DNA of 64,000 nucleotides from Kocuria sp. cx-455 (lineage in GTDB: Bacteria; Actinomycetota; Actinomycetes; Actinomycetales; Micrococcaceae): assembly GCF_014698015.1 (NCBI RefSeq), contig NZ_JACXBS010000006.1, positions 186,001-250,000 on the forward strand. The letters run 5' to 3'. Both the position numbers and the translations under genes were made by a program. Positions 17,209 to 25,443 of this stretch are shown piece by piece (within the stretch, counting starts at the first letter, position 1; each line of letters starts with the position of its first letter). The notes beneath the pieces were generated by a model. The model did not search any database. It was given only the letters and a program-made list of their open reading frames with translations, and was not told the origin of the DNA.

Positions 17209-17772
17209 ATGGGTTTCCTGGTTCCTGAAGCACACGGCGAAAAAGATGTTCTGATCACCAATGTCCTTCATCAGCTCGCGCAGGTGCGCTCCACCGTCTA
17301 CGGACTCACCAGCGAGCAGGCGCATTCCGTGCCGGCGGCGTCATCGCTGAATCTCACGGGATTGTTGCGGCACTGCGCGCTGGTGGCCGCGGGGTGGTCC
17401 AACATGGCTGCACAGCAAATCAACATTCCGGATGTTCCCGAGCACATCGGCGAAGACATGTACGTGGAGGATTGCGTGGCCCACCCCGCCACGGTGGATG
17501 AGACACTCGATTTCTTCGATCGCTGCGTGACGTACGCGTCCGAGCAAATGGAGTCCATTACCGATCTGAGCGCTCCCATGCCCATTCCGGACGCGCCGTG
17601 GTTCCCGCCCGAGCTCGAATCCTGGGAGGCGCGCTGGGCGTTGACCCACCTCGTCGGGGAACTCGCACGCCACGCGGGACACGCGGACGTCATTCGCGAG
17701 TCGATCGACGGCAAGGGCTCCTACGAGCTCAACGATTTGGTGGACGGGTTGGATCCGAATCGGGGGTGGTGA
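17209..17772 (+). CDS. DinB-superfamily protein (DUF664-like)
   Basis: A 187-residue four-helix DinB fold protein. It shows LLRHCALVAAGWSNM in the early helix and LTHLVGELARHAGHADVIRE near the end, the His pattern of the metal-binding site in DinB/YfiT/mycothiol-transferase-like proteins. These may use a thiol cofactor such as mycothiol to process electrophiles, but the substrate is unknown. It diverges from the WYL regulator across a perfect palindrome, so it is probably the regulator's target. The ATG follows GAGAGAGG. A second DUF664-type gene lies at 37462-38001. Confidence 0.82.
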   Translation: MGFLVPEAHGEKDVLITNVLHQLAQVRSTVYGLTSEQAHSVPAASSLNLTGLLRHCALVAAGWSNMAAQQINIPDVPEHIGEDMYVEDCVAHPATVDETLDFFDRCVTYASEQMESITDLSAPMPIPDAPWFPPELESWEARWALTHLVGELARHAGHADVIRESIDGKGSYELNDLVDGLDPNRGW

Positions 17773-17858
17773 GGGTGGGCCGCGGAGGTCTTGGATATGG
17801 GTTCGTCGAGAACGGGCCAGGCGGATTTGTCCCGCATCAGAAGTCGAGATTGTTTATC

Positions 17859-18973
17859 CTGTCGAGCCATGATGCGCCCGAGTTCCACGCCCGGCAGGGC
17901 GCCGTCCTCGACGACCCAGCGGCCATCCACCATGACCCGATCCGCCCGGTGCGCGCCGCACAGCACCAGGGACGCGACAAGATCGTGAGACCCGCGAAAC
18001 GCAATTCGTAGCGCGTGAACAGGGCAAGATCCGCCCCTGACCCGGGCGCCAACGCACTTATGCCCTCCCAACCCAAAGCTCGTGCGGACCCGACCACTCC
18101 CAACCCCACGGGAGAACCGGCCTCCTCGAGTTCGAGCGCACGACACGTCCTCGATCCCAACCGAATATTGGACGTTGCGCAATGCGCGACCCCCACCCCC
18201 GCAGCGCCCAACCGCTTGATTTCGGAGTCATCCAGGTGGATTGCGTGCCCGAGCCACGTGCATGAGCTGAGCCAGCCCACGGACTCCAAGTAGTCCATGG
18301 TGCGCAGGCCGAAGCGTTCGCGGCAGAAGTCCTCTTCGTCAATGGTCTCCGCCGGGTGAGTTTGCTGCCGGACGTCCAGCTCCGCGGCCAGGGCTGGGTG
18401 TCCCGCATGAGTTCGCGGGTGACGGAGAACGGTGAGCACGGTGCCAAGGCGACCCGGAATCTGGCGTCCTCTCCGCACTGGTGATATTTCTCCGCCACAC
18501 GTTGGGAATCGGCCAGGATGGTGCTGTGATCCTGCACCGTGCACTGGGGCGGCAGGACGACGTAGTGCACCCGGACAACAGCAGTTCGGCTACTGCCACG
18601 GTGACAGCGGATTCCAGGACATTCGGGGTGAGCCGTGCCCACACGGGATGCAGACCCTGCAATCAGGGGAACAGTTCAGCATCTGCCACCGACTCCCAGG
18701 CGCGCGTGAGCGTTTGGTAGAAATGGTGACGCGTGTTGATCAGCTCGGGCAGGACCACGTGGGCGGCAGCGTCGAAAATCCCGTCATATCGAGCTGGTTC
18801 CGCCCCCGCGCCCACGATCTCCGCAATGCCCCCGTGTCAATGTCCACCACCAGGCCCCGGCTGGCATCGGAGTTCTTGCGAGAGGACGTATGGATTCCGG
18901 CGGGATCTTTGACCCAAAGCAAACTGCCGTTCGGCTGGGGATTCGCGCCTGGGGTGGGGCGTTCGATCGTCAT
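17859..18973 (-). pseudogene. Degenerate 8-oxoguanine deaminase (amidohydrolase) gene
   Basis: Pieces of one amidohydrolase follow each other in order but in several frames: SLLWVKDPAGIHT, then HVVLPELINT, QGLHPVWARLTPNVLE, ILADSQRV, FRVALAPCSPFSV, EEDFCRERFGLRTMDYLESV, ADLALFTRYELRF and VLCGAHRADRVMVDGRWVVE. I count frameshifts near 18783, 18558, 18397 and 17982, and a TGA replacing Trp at 18663-18665 (LFP-stop-LQG). Two stretches of the family are missing, near 18558 and near 18080. The first metal His of the HxH motif is Arg (INTRHHF). The gene is clearly dead. It lies beside a purine permease and a live guanine deaminase, which may make it redundant. Confidence 0.85.
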
Positions 18974-19368
18974 GGCGCACCTTTCCGGGCAACTTCCGTC
19001 ACCCGTGATGAGCTCGACAGGTCACCGAGCTGGCTCAGTGTTCCTGACCGCCGCTCAAGGTGCCGCGGGCGCTGCGGATACGACGTCGCACGGGCCCGTA
19101 TTTGCGGAACCACCGGCCGGATGCCTTTTCATATTCCGGAAATGATAATTACCATGCCGGAAAGAGAAGGCGTTGCCCGACGCAGTCCCACGCGGTTACG
19201 CTCAACAGCACAACCGCCACGGCGGGCCTTGTGACAGGGCATGTACCGGGCACGAATCCAGTGCGGCGCGAGTCGCAGGGCGCGTACACGGACCCGTATT
19301 CCGGGTCCTGCGCGCCTTGCGGGCTGCCTCAGTACCGATAAGCCGAACCCCGTGACCCGGAGAGCATC
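18974..19368. promoter_or_regulatory. 395-bp intergenic region with leader hairpin before the purine permease
   Basis: No gene is supported here. A 7-bp stem GGACCCG (19290-19296) with CGGGTCC (19302-19308), flanked by outer GGCGCG / CGCGCC arms, ends about 60 bp before the permease start and would form in its 5' leader. A TTCCGGAA palindrome and CCGG repeats lie near 19134-19162. No purine-riboswitch core was recognised. Confidence 0.4.
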
Positions 19369-20937
19369 GTGAAGAATCGACATGCGTCAGCAGCTACCAC
19401 CGCCCCGCAGCGCCCCGAGGAAGAGTATCTGGGCATCGGGCGGTCCCTGGCTTACGGCCTGCAACACGTCTTGACCATGTACGGCGGCGTGATTGCTGTG
19501 CCACTGATTATCGGAACCGCCGCCGGTCTGGACGCCACCGGAACAGGCATTCTGGTGGCCGCCGCGCTATTCGTGGGTGGCCTGGCCACCATCCTGCAGA
19601 GCATCGGTGTTCCCTTCCTGGGTGCCCAATTGCCGCTGGTGCAGGGTTTGTCCTTCACGGGCGTGGCCACCACGTTGGCGGTCCTGCAGGGAACACCCGG
19701 CGAAGAAGGCCTCCGCATCATCTTCGGTGCGGTGCTGGTCGCTTCCGCGTTCGGTTTCATCCTGGCGCCGTTCTTCGCGAAGATCATCCGGTTCTTCCCA
19801 CCGGTCGTCTCGGGAATAGTCATCACGACCATTGGTGTGACGCTGATGCCCGTGGCCGCGGGATGGTCTCTGGGGCCGGAAGACGATCCGTCCCACGGCT
19901 CCGTGGCCAATATCGGCCTGGCCGCGTTCACCCTCCTGGTGGTCCTGGTGCTCTCCAAAGTGGGTTCGGCTGCGATCTCACGCTTGTCGATCCTGCTGGC
20001 CATCGTGATCGGCACGATCGTGGCGGCGCTGCTGGGCCGCGCAAACTTCTCGGGTGTGGGTGACGGACCCGTGATCGGATTGCCGGCCCCCTTCGAATTT
20101 GGCACGCCGCTGTTCGTTGCATCGGCCATCCTGGGCATGCTCATCGTGATCATTGTGACGATGACCGAAACCACCGCGGACATCGTGGCCGTGGGGGAAA
20201 TCGCCGAAACCGGCGTGGACTCCAAGCGCATTGCCAACGGTCTGCGCGCGGACATGCTGTCCTCCACGGTGGCCCCGTTGTTCAACACCTTCACGCAAAC
20301 GGCCTTCGCCCAGAACGTGGGCCTGGTGGCGATTACGGGCATCCGCAGCCGCTTCGTCGTGGCCGGGGCCGGGGTGATCATGGTGGTGCTGGGGCTGCTG
20401 CCCGTGCTCGGGCGCATGGTGGCGGCCGTGCCCTCTCCCGTGCTGGGAGGTGCGGGCATCGTACTGTTCGGGACCGTGGCGGCGTCGGGAATCCCCACCC
20501 TGGCCGGCGTGGATTACCGGTCGGGTCTCAACCTGATAGTCGTGGCCGTCTCGCTGGCCATGGGCCTGATCCCGGTGGTCTCGCCGAACTTCTACGACCA
20601 GTTCCCATCCTGGGTCCAGGTGGTTCTGGGATCCGGTATCAGCGCCGCCGCGCTCACTGCCGTGGTGCTCAACATCCTGTTCAATGAACTCACCGCCGGT
20701 TCACGCCCCAACTCGTCCACCTTCGCCGCGTACCCGCCGCGTGTCTTGCCCAAGTCCGTGCTCCAGGGACTCCAAGAAGGGGACACCCTGGTCAATGGGC
20801 GCATGATCGGGGCCGATGGCCAGGAAATCGCGGCGGTCGACGACCACCTGGTCGACGAGGCCCGACGTCGCGTGGAGACCGGAGAGCTTACGGACACCGG
20901 CCAGATCCACCGGGTCTACAAGAACGATCGCCAGTGA
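19369..20937 (+). CDS. Uracil/xanthine permease, NCS2 family
   Basis: A 522-residue membrane transporter with about 12-14 helices of the nucleobase-ascorbate (NCS2) family. QTAFAQNVGLVAITGIRSR is the family signature with the substrate-facing residues, and QHVLTMYGGVIAVPLIIG is the typical first helix. It imports a purine or pyrimidine base with protons. The guanine deaminase gene 43 bp downstream and the deaminase remnant upstream favour purines. The start is a GTG after CGGAGAG, with no better candidate nearby. The C-terminal cytosolic tail of about 70 residues is long and charged. Confidence 0.9.
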   Translation: MKNRHASAATTAPQRPEEEYLGIGRSLAYGLQHVLTMYGGVIAVPLIIGTAAGLDATGTGILVAAALFVGGLATILQSIGVPFLGAQLPLVQGLSFTGVATTLAVLQGTPGEEGLRIIFGAVLVASAFGFILAPFFAKIIRFFPPVVSGIVITTIGVTLMPVAAGWSLGPEDDPSHGSVANIGLAAFTLLVVLVLSKVGSAAISRLSILLAIVIGTIVAALLGRANFSGVGDGPVIGLPAPFEFGTPLFVASAILGMLIVIIVTMTETTADIVAVGEIAETGVDSKRIANGLRADMLSSTVAPLFNTFTQTAFAQNVGLVAITGIRSRFVVAGAGVIMVVLGLLPVLGRMVAAVPSPVLGGAGIVLFGTVAASGIPTLAGVDYRSGLNLIVVAVSLAMGLIPVVSPNFYDQFPSWVQVVLGSGISAAALTAVVLNILFNELTAGSRPNSSTFAAYPPRVLPKSVLQGLQEGDTLVNGRMIGADGQEIAAVDDHLVDEARRRVETGELTDTGQIHRVYKNDRQ

Positions 20938-20980
20938 TTTTTTTACCCACCGAACGCCACATCGATTGAAAGAGAGCATC

Positions 20981-21490
20981 ATGGCCCCGCCACCCAACGC
21001 ATCAGCCCCGGATGAGGCGACCATTCGGAAACACCTGCAGAGCGCCATTGAAGCGGCCGCTCAGAACGCCTCCGTTGACGGCGGGCCTTTCGGAGCGGTG
21101 GTCGTCACCGCGGACGGCCAGCAGTTCACGGCCGTCAACCGCGTGACCGCCGACCACGACCCGACCGCCCACGCCGAGGTCTGCGCCATCCGGGCCGCGT
21201 GCAAGGCGCTGGGCACGCACGATTTGACCGGCGGGGTGCTCTACACCAGTTGCGAACCGTGCCCCATGTGTCTCTCGTCCTCCTTGTGGGCCCGCCTGGG
21301 CGCGGTCTACTTCGCGGCCGATCGGCACGACGCCGCAGACGGCGGTTTCGACGACGCCGTGTTCTACGAGTTCTTCACGGCCACCCCCGACGAACGCGAC
21401 GCATTGGTTCCCGTCCGCCACATCGCGGTGGAGGACCGCAAGGCGCCGTTCGAGGCCTGGGCGGCGAACCCGGCGCGGGCCGAGTACTGA
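20981..21490 (+). CDS. guaD: Guanine deaminase, cytidine-deaminase fold
   Basis: A 169-residue zinc hydrolase. DPTAHAEVCAIRAACKAL supplies zinc ligand His64 and the proton-shuttling Glu66, and TSCEPCPMCLSS supplies Cys94 and Cys97. The C-terminal part (FYEFFTATPDERDALVPV) matches bacterial guanine deaminases of this small type rather than tRNA adenosine deaminases. It converts guanine to xanthine in the cytosol, feeding the xanthine dehydrogenase encoded at 58-63 kb. The ATG follows GAAAGAGAG. It lies in the permease operon, so import and first step are coupled. Confidence 0.85.
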   Translation: MAPPPNASAPDEATIRKHLQSAIEAAAQNASVDGGPFGAVVVTADGQQFTAVNRVTADHDPTAHAEVCAIRAACKALGTHDLTGGVLYTSCEPCPMCLSSSLWARLGAVYFAADRHDAADGGFDDAVFYEFFTATPDERDALVPVRHIAVEDRKAPFEAWAANPARAEY

Positions 21491-21589
21491 CCATCAATCA
21501 TCACCTCGTGGGAGGCCCCGCCATGTGCCGTCACCGCCTGGGCGCACACTAGAGACTCACGACGCTGCCCCTTTCGGAGGTTTGATCCT

Positions 21590-22150
21590 ATGTTCATTTT
21601 CAACACAGCCACCACGGCCAACGGGTTCCTGGCCGATCCCAATGACTCACTCGAATGGCTGTTCCAGGTCAAGAGCGAGGCTCCGGACATGGAGCCTTTC
21701 ACCCGGACCGTCTCCGTGTTCGTCATGGGTTCCTCAACCTATGAATGGTTGCTCCACACCGAGAACATACTCGGTTTTCCCGAGAAATGGACGGAATTCT
21801 TCGGAGAGCGGCCCACCTATGTGTTCACGAGCCGCGACCTTCCCGTGCCGCCCGGCGTGGATGTCCGGTTCCTGAACAGCACGGTCCCCCAGGCGCTTCC
21901 CACGATCACGGAAGCCGCAGGTGACGGCACCGTATGGGTCATGGGCGGTGGAGACTTGGTGGGCCAGTTCTTGGACGCCGGCGCTCTCGATCGCATCATC
22001 ATGACGCTTGCGCCCGCGTTCCTCGACAGCGGAAAGCCGCTACTTCCGCGCACCGTGTATCCCGACCGTCTGACCCTCAAGGGCGCGCGTACGGTCGGCC
22101 AGTTCGTGGAAATTACGTACGACGTGACGGGGTCGCGTCCCAGCGCATAA
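21590..22150 (+). CDS. Dihydrofolate-reductase-family protein (RibD C-terminal-like), copy 1
   Basis: A 186-residue reductase fold. MFIFNTATTANGFLADPNDS is the typical start, followed by VFVMGSSTYEWLL and VWVMGGGDLVGQFLDAGALD, the NADPH-binding glycine motif. Such proteins are related to the reductase half of RibD, but stand-alone actinobacterial members have no assigned substrate and are unlikely to be the housekeeping folate enzyme. A strong CGGAGGTTT ribosome site precedes the ATG. Three further members lie at 24-26 kb on the other strand. Confidence 0.82.
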   Translation: MFIFNTATTANGFLADPNDSLEWLFQVKSEAPDMEPFTRTVSVFVMGSSTYEWLLHTENILGFPEKWTEFFGERPTYVFTSRDLPVPPGVDVRFLNSTVPQALPTITEAAGDGTVWVMGGGDLVGQFLDAGALDRIIMTLAPAFLDSGKPLLPRTVYPDRLTLKGARTVGQFVEITYDVTGSRPSA

Positions 22151-22189
22151 GTTCCGCGAGCGCCACGTGTCCGGTGGCGCCGACCAGAT

Positions 22190-22357
22190 TCAGTTCTCCG
22201 TGGCGGGATCCACGTCCTTGTTGTCGGTCATGGCACCAACACCCTCGTCCGCGGGCTCGGCGTCCGCCTCAGTCCGGCTGCTCAGTTCTTCCCGTTCTTC
22301 CTCGGGGCTCATCTTGATCGACTCTTCGCCCGGCTTGCCGTTGTTCTGTGACTGCAT
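22190..22357 (-). CDS. Small acidic hydrophilic protein, 55 aa
   Basis: A 55-residue frame beginning MQSQNNGKPGEESIKMSPEE and ending in DPATEN, almost free of hydrophobic residues and strongly acidic. It starts 12 bp after the stop of a similar small gene and GAGAGGTAG precedes its ATG. Codon usage and composition look like a disordered stress or general acidic protein; no family is recognised. It overlaps nothing on the other strand. Confidence 0.6.
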   Translation of the reverse strand: MQSQNNGKPGEESIKMSPEEEREELSSRTEADAEPADEGVGAMTDNKDVDPATEN

Positions 22358-22369
22358 GATGGCTACCTC

Positions 22370-22531
22370 TCAGTGTCCGTATCCCTGGGAGAGATCCTCT
22401 TCCCCCGTCTGGCCTTCGTAGAATTCCCGTTGCTCGTCCGAGTCAGCCTGGGCTGCGGCCTTGTCCCTCTGTTCTTGGGCATCCACCTGGTTGACCGAAT
22501 CCGGGTCCTCGTTGCGTCCTACCTCGCTCAT
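22370..22531 (-). CDS. Small acidic hydrophilic protein, 53 aa
   Basis: A 53-residue protein, MSEVGRNEDPDSVNQVDAQE through to DLSQGYGH, rich in Gln, Glu and Asp and without hydrophobic segments. A strong GGAGGAGCACC ribosome site sits just before the ATG, which supports it over an in-frame extension of 27 codons. It is probably co-transcribed with the next acidic mini-gene. No family is recognised; an intrinsically disordered protein is likely. Confidence 0.6.
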   Translation of the reverse strand: MSEVGRNEDPDSVNQVDAQEQRDKAAAQADSDEQREFYEGQTGEEDLSQGYGH

Positions 22532-22839
22532 GGGTGCTCCTCCAGCTAGCGCTTTGACATCTGTAAACCGTGTATCCCCACTGAGGATCCTCCCCCGTAA
22601 GGGTGCTGTCAATCATCTGAAGGTCGGAACACGGGGCGACACCGGGAGGTACAAAAACTCCCAATGCAGGTGCACTCTTATCTGGCCCCTTGGCAAGAAC
22701 GCGGTGCCAATCTACGATTCAAAGTGCTGAGATTTCTTTAATATCAGCATGCATACCAATGTCGGAGTCACCCACTCCGACAACCGGGTGGATCCCCGTC
22801 CGGGGACTACCGCAACGCCAAGCAGATCGAGGCACCCTC
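22532..22839. promoter_or_regulatory. 308-bp divergent intergenic region with two hairpins
   Basis: The region separates the leftward acidic mini-genes from a rightward small gene. I see an 8-bp perfect stem GTCGGAGT / ACTCCGAC (22761-22768, 22774-22781) and a TCCCCG-tc-CGGGGA palindrome (22793-22806), both in the expected leader of the rightward gene. No protein or RNA gene is supported. Confidence 0.4.
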
Positions 22840-23070
22840 ATGATCATGAAAACGCTGCACGACATCGGGATTCGCTCAGAACACGCATACGCCGCGGGTT
22901 TGGGAACCATCGGCCTGTCCTTCATCTCATGGGGGATTTCCCGTGTGAAGCCAGATGACTCCAAGGCCCAGTCGGATCGATGGGGTATTTTCATCGGCCA
23001 TTGGACGCCCACCTTCATGACGGTCGGGCTCGCCCTGGCTCAGTACGAGCAGAGCCAGTCCAGGAAGTAA
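22840..23070 (+). CDS. Small conserved-looking protein of unknown function, 76 aa
   Basis: The product reads HDIGIRSEHAYAAGLGTIGL, then SFISWGISRVKPDD, RWGIFIGHWTPTFMTVGLAL and a charged tail. It has two moderately hydrophobic stretches (about 16-31 and 52-66) that may form membrane-associated helices. I recall similar short proteins as unnamed actinobacterial hypotheticals, but no function. The start may be ATG 22840 or 22846; GAGG lies upstream. Confidence 0.55.
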   Translation: MIMKTLHDIGIRSEHAYAAGLGTIGLSFISWGISRVKPDDSKAQSDRWGIFIGHWTPTFMTVGLALAQYEQSQSRK

Positions 23071-23128
23071 CCGACAGCACTAGTCTCCCCAGACGCACCG
23101 AGCTCCATGAGATGGCCCCCGCCACGGT

Positions 23129-23905
23129 TCATACCGGAGCGGGGGCTATTCTCCGTCTTCTCACACTCAACAGCGCAAGCATCCACAGCAAGGCCACCAG
23201 GGCGGGGTCGAGCCAGGAAGCTCGGGACCAGGCGGCGTCGTCAAGGATGGCAGGATCCATGATGTCCTGAGTGAGAATCGCGGCGCTGAGAAATGCGGCG
23301 AAGGCAAGGGTGATTCCGAGACCCGCGAGGCGCTTGATCGCGGTCAACCGTGGGGCATGTGCTCTCCACACCTCAACACCGGCGAAGACCACAAGGAAGC
23401 CGTAATAGACCGGCAGCCAGAGGTTCCAGAGTTCCTGATTGAGGAAGCTGCCGCCGCCGTTGAGGTGACCCGCATAGACGAATGAGGTGGGAATGATCGG
23501 GATCAGCCCGAGAAATCCAAGGAACACCAGCGACCCGACAGTCTCGGTGAGGTGGCCGGGAGAGGAGCGTGCTCTCATGTCCTGGCTGGGAACGACCCGC
23601 CCGCTGAACGGCCCCGCAGGTACCAATTGGGCCACTTGCTCCGGCGGCAGCACTCGCTCGAGAACCGCGAACAGTGCTACGAGGATCGCCACGGTGAGTA
23701 TCGCTGCCACGACTGCCCTGGTCAGTACCGTGACGATCATTGCCCCGATGACGGGCGTAGGTTCGGTTCCCAGATACACCGCGGCGTTCACCGCAGCTGC
23801 GACCACCAGCACCATGGGAAGCATCCACCGTGTGAGTCTGATGAAGGCTGGATACAGGTGGGGGCCAATGAGGTATTGCGGTGAAGCGGACAGAGAATTC
23901 ATCAC
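23129..23905 (-). CDS. Integral membrane protein of unknown function, six or seven helices
   Basis: A 258-residue membrane protein with clear helices, for example WMLPMVLVVAAAVNAAVYLG, AVVAAILTVAILVALFAVLE, LVFLGFLGLIPIIPTSFVYA and LWLPVYYGFLVVFAGVEVW. No transporter signature is recognised. The promoter is unusual: two palindromes of TetR-operator type overlap it at 23951-23986, so the gene is probably tightly repressed by a regulator encoded elsewhere. That pattern is common for efflux or stress membrane proteins, but the function stays open. Confidence 0.7.
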   Translation of the reverse strand: MMNSLSASPQYLIGPHLYPAFIRLTRWMLPMVLVVAAAVNAAVYLGTEPTPVIGAMIVTVLTRAVVAAILTVAILVALFAVLERVLPPEQVAQLVPAGPFSGRVVPSQDMRARSSPGHLTETVGSLVFLGFLGLIPIIPTSFVYAGHLNGGGSFLNQELWNLWLPVYYGFLVVFAGVEVWRAHAPRLTAIKRLAGLGITLAFAAFLSAAILTQDIMDPAILDDAAWSRASWLDPALVALLWMLALLSVRRRRIAPAPV

Positions 23906-23950
23906 AAATCATCCCTAACGGATGCGCGAGGTCGGCCCTTCTGAGCGGGG

Positions 23951-23995
23951 TTGACCGCTTGGTCAAATTTTAGACCTGTCGGTCTAATTCGACAA
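23951..23995 (-). promoter_or_regulatory. Promoter with tandem TetR-type operators TAGACC-N4-GGTCTA and TTGACC-N4-GGTCAA
   Basis: Leftward -35 TTGTCG (23990-23995 complement) and -10 TAAAAT (23967-23972 complement) are 17 bp apart. The palindrome with arms 23971-23976 / 23981-23986 lies in the spacer, and a second with arms 23951-23956 / 23961-23966 lies just past the -10. Their centres are 20 bp, about two helical turns, apart. Confidence 0.65.
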
Positions 23996-24061
23996 TGGGT
24001 GGTCTTCCCGAGCGACCGGGGCAGCACCGTGAACGCCCTCGTCGCTCAGTGTCCAGTCAAC

Positions 24062-24643
24062 TCACTGAACCCCGTAAATCACTGCAACGGTTCCCAGACT
24101 GGTCTGGGCCACGGACTTCAGTTCAAGATTTTTAGGCATGGGCAGCTCGCCGAACAGGCGCTTGCCGGCTCCCAGCAGGAGGGGATGGATGAAGAGACGA
24201 AGTTCGTCCACCAAGCTGTCGGCCAGCAACTGACGACAGAGATCCCCGCTTCCCAAGACGGCAATGTCTCCGTTTCCCGTTCGCTTGAGTTCCCGCGCGG
24301 CAGCGCCAAGATCGGAGGACAGAATGGCTGTGCCGGCCCAGGCAACTTCATGCAGGGTCCGAGAGGCCACGTACTTGGGCGCCGCGTTCAGGTGCGCGGC
24401 CATGGGATTGCTGTCGGGCTGGAACGGCCAGAAAGCCGCCATTTTCTCGTAGGTTTTGCGACCGAAGAGATAGCCGGACGTGTTCGCCAAACCCGTAGGC
24501 GCCACCACCTGATGGATGCTCTCGGCAAACGGGGCACCCCATCCCCCGCGGGTGAAACCACCTTCCGTGTCCTCCTGGGGGGAGCCAAGACCCTGCATGA
24601 CCCCGTCGACGGTCAGAAATTCAATCAACACCAGCTTGCTCAT
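24062..24643 (-). CDS. Dihydrofolate-reductase-family protein, copy 2
   Basis: A 193-residue RibD-C/DHFR-fold protein: LVLIEFLTVDGVMQGLGSPQ at the start, YLFGRKTYEKMAAFWP in the middle and IAVLGSGDLCRQLLADSLVD as the nucleotide motif, then IHPLLLGAGKRLF. It is the third gene of a leftward run of three paralogues and follows the previous stop by only 12 bp. AAAGGAC precedes the ATG. NADPH-dependent reduction is likely; the substrate is unknown. Confidence 0.84.
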   Translation of the reverse strand: MSKLVLIEFLTVDGVMQGLGSPQEDTEGGFTRGGWGAPFAESIHQVVAPTGLANTSGYLFGRKTYEKMAAFWPFQPDSNPMAAHLNAAPKYVASRTLHEVAWAGTAILSSDLGAAARELKRTGNGDIAVLGSGDLCRQLLADSLVDELRLFIHPLLLGAGKRLFGELPMPKNLELKSVAQTSLGTVAVIYGVQ

Positions 24644-24655
24644 CGCGCTGTCCTT

Positions 24656-25324
24656 TCACCGTTGCTGTTGAGCGTCCTTACGAGTGAAGGTGACATGGAT
24701 CGTCCCACTCTCGGCCACTTGTGACGTCGCGTTGTGGGTGAGTTCCAGTCCTTGCAGCCCGTCATACAGCCGAGTCCCTCTACCGAGAACGATCGGCGCG
24801 ACCATGAGATGCAACTGGTCCACCAGGCCGGCACGCAGAAATTCCCGGGCGGTGCGGATTCCACCGCCAATGCGTACATCCAGCCCGTGTGCGGCCTCGG
24901 TCGCTTCGGCGAGGACGTCCCGGGCGGAGGCATTCCGGAAGTGGAAAGTTGTGCCTCCCGCCATGGTGATAGGAGCTCGAGGCACGGAATGGGTGAGTAC
25001 ATACACCGGTGTGCCGAAGGGTGGCTCGTCTCCCCACCAACCCTTCCAGTCCGGGTCGTCAGGAAATGAGTGCAGACCGAACATGGCGGCACCCATGATC
25101 TCGGAACCGATGCCCTTGACGTTTTCGGCTGCGTAATAGTCATCAAGGCCACCGGCACCCGCGCCGCTGGTATCGCCGAAAACTAGCCTGCGGAACGTGC
25201 GAGTTTTGGAATAAGCCTCCGTGAGACGCTCCCAGTCCACACCCATCGGATTCTCGGGCGAACTACCGGTGGTTGAGGCGTAGCCATCCAGCGAAATGAA
25301 CAAGCTCATACGAACACGAGTCAT
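24656..25324 (-). CDS. Dihydrofolate-reductase-family protein, copy 3
   Basis: A 222-residue paralogue: MSLFISLDGYASTTGSSPEN, RRLVFGDTSGAG, VYVLTHSVPRAPITMAGGTT and VRIGGGIRTAREFLRAGLVD followed by MVAPIVLGRGTRLYDGL. It is longer than its neighbours because of an insertion around residues 45-80. The ATG at 25324 follows AAGGAGA, which settles the start. It lies between two sister genes, with a 119-bp gap to the upstream one. Confidence 0.84.
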   Translation of the reverse strand: MTRVRMSLFISLDGYASTTGSSPENPMGVDWERLTEAYSKTRTFRRLVFGDTSGAGAGGLDDYYAAENVKGIGSEIMGAAMFGLHSFPDDPDWKGWWGDEPPFGTPVYVLTHSVPRAPITMAGGTTFHFRNASARDVLAEATEAAHGLDVRIGGGIRTAREFLRAGLVDQLHLMVAPIVLGRGTRLYDGLQGLELTHNATSQVAESGTIHVTFTRKDAQQQR

Positions 25325-25443
25325 AACGGGTCTCCTTCGATCTGTCACGAACCGCACCGTTGTCCAGCTGGTCCAATAAGTGTTTTCCATTGCAATTGTT
25401 GGGCTTGTCGGTCCATGAGTGTGCGGATTCATCGCGGCAACAC

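Noticed and set aside
18432-19145. 237-codon plus-strand frame over the deaminase remnant
   Set aside because: Antisense fragments of a recognisable amidohydrolase; no ribosome site or family match.
19129-19308. Purine riboswitch before the permease
   Set aside because: A hairpin is present but the conserved purine-riboswitch junction and loop sequences are not.
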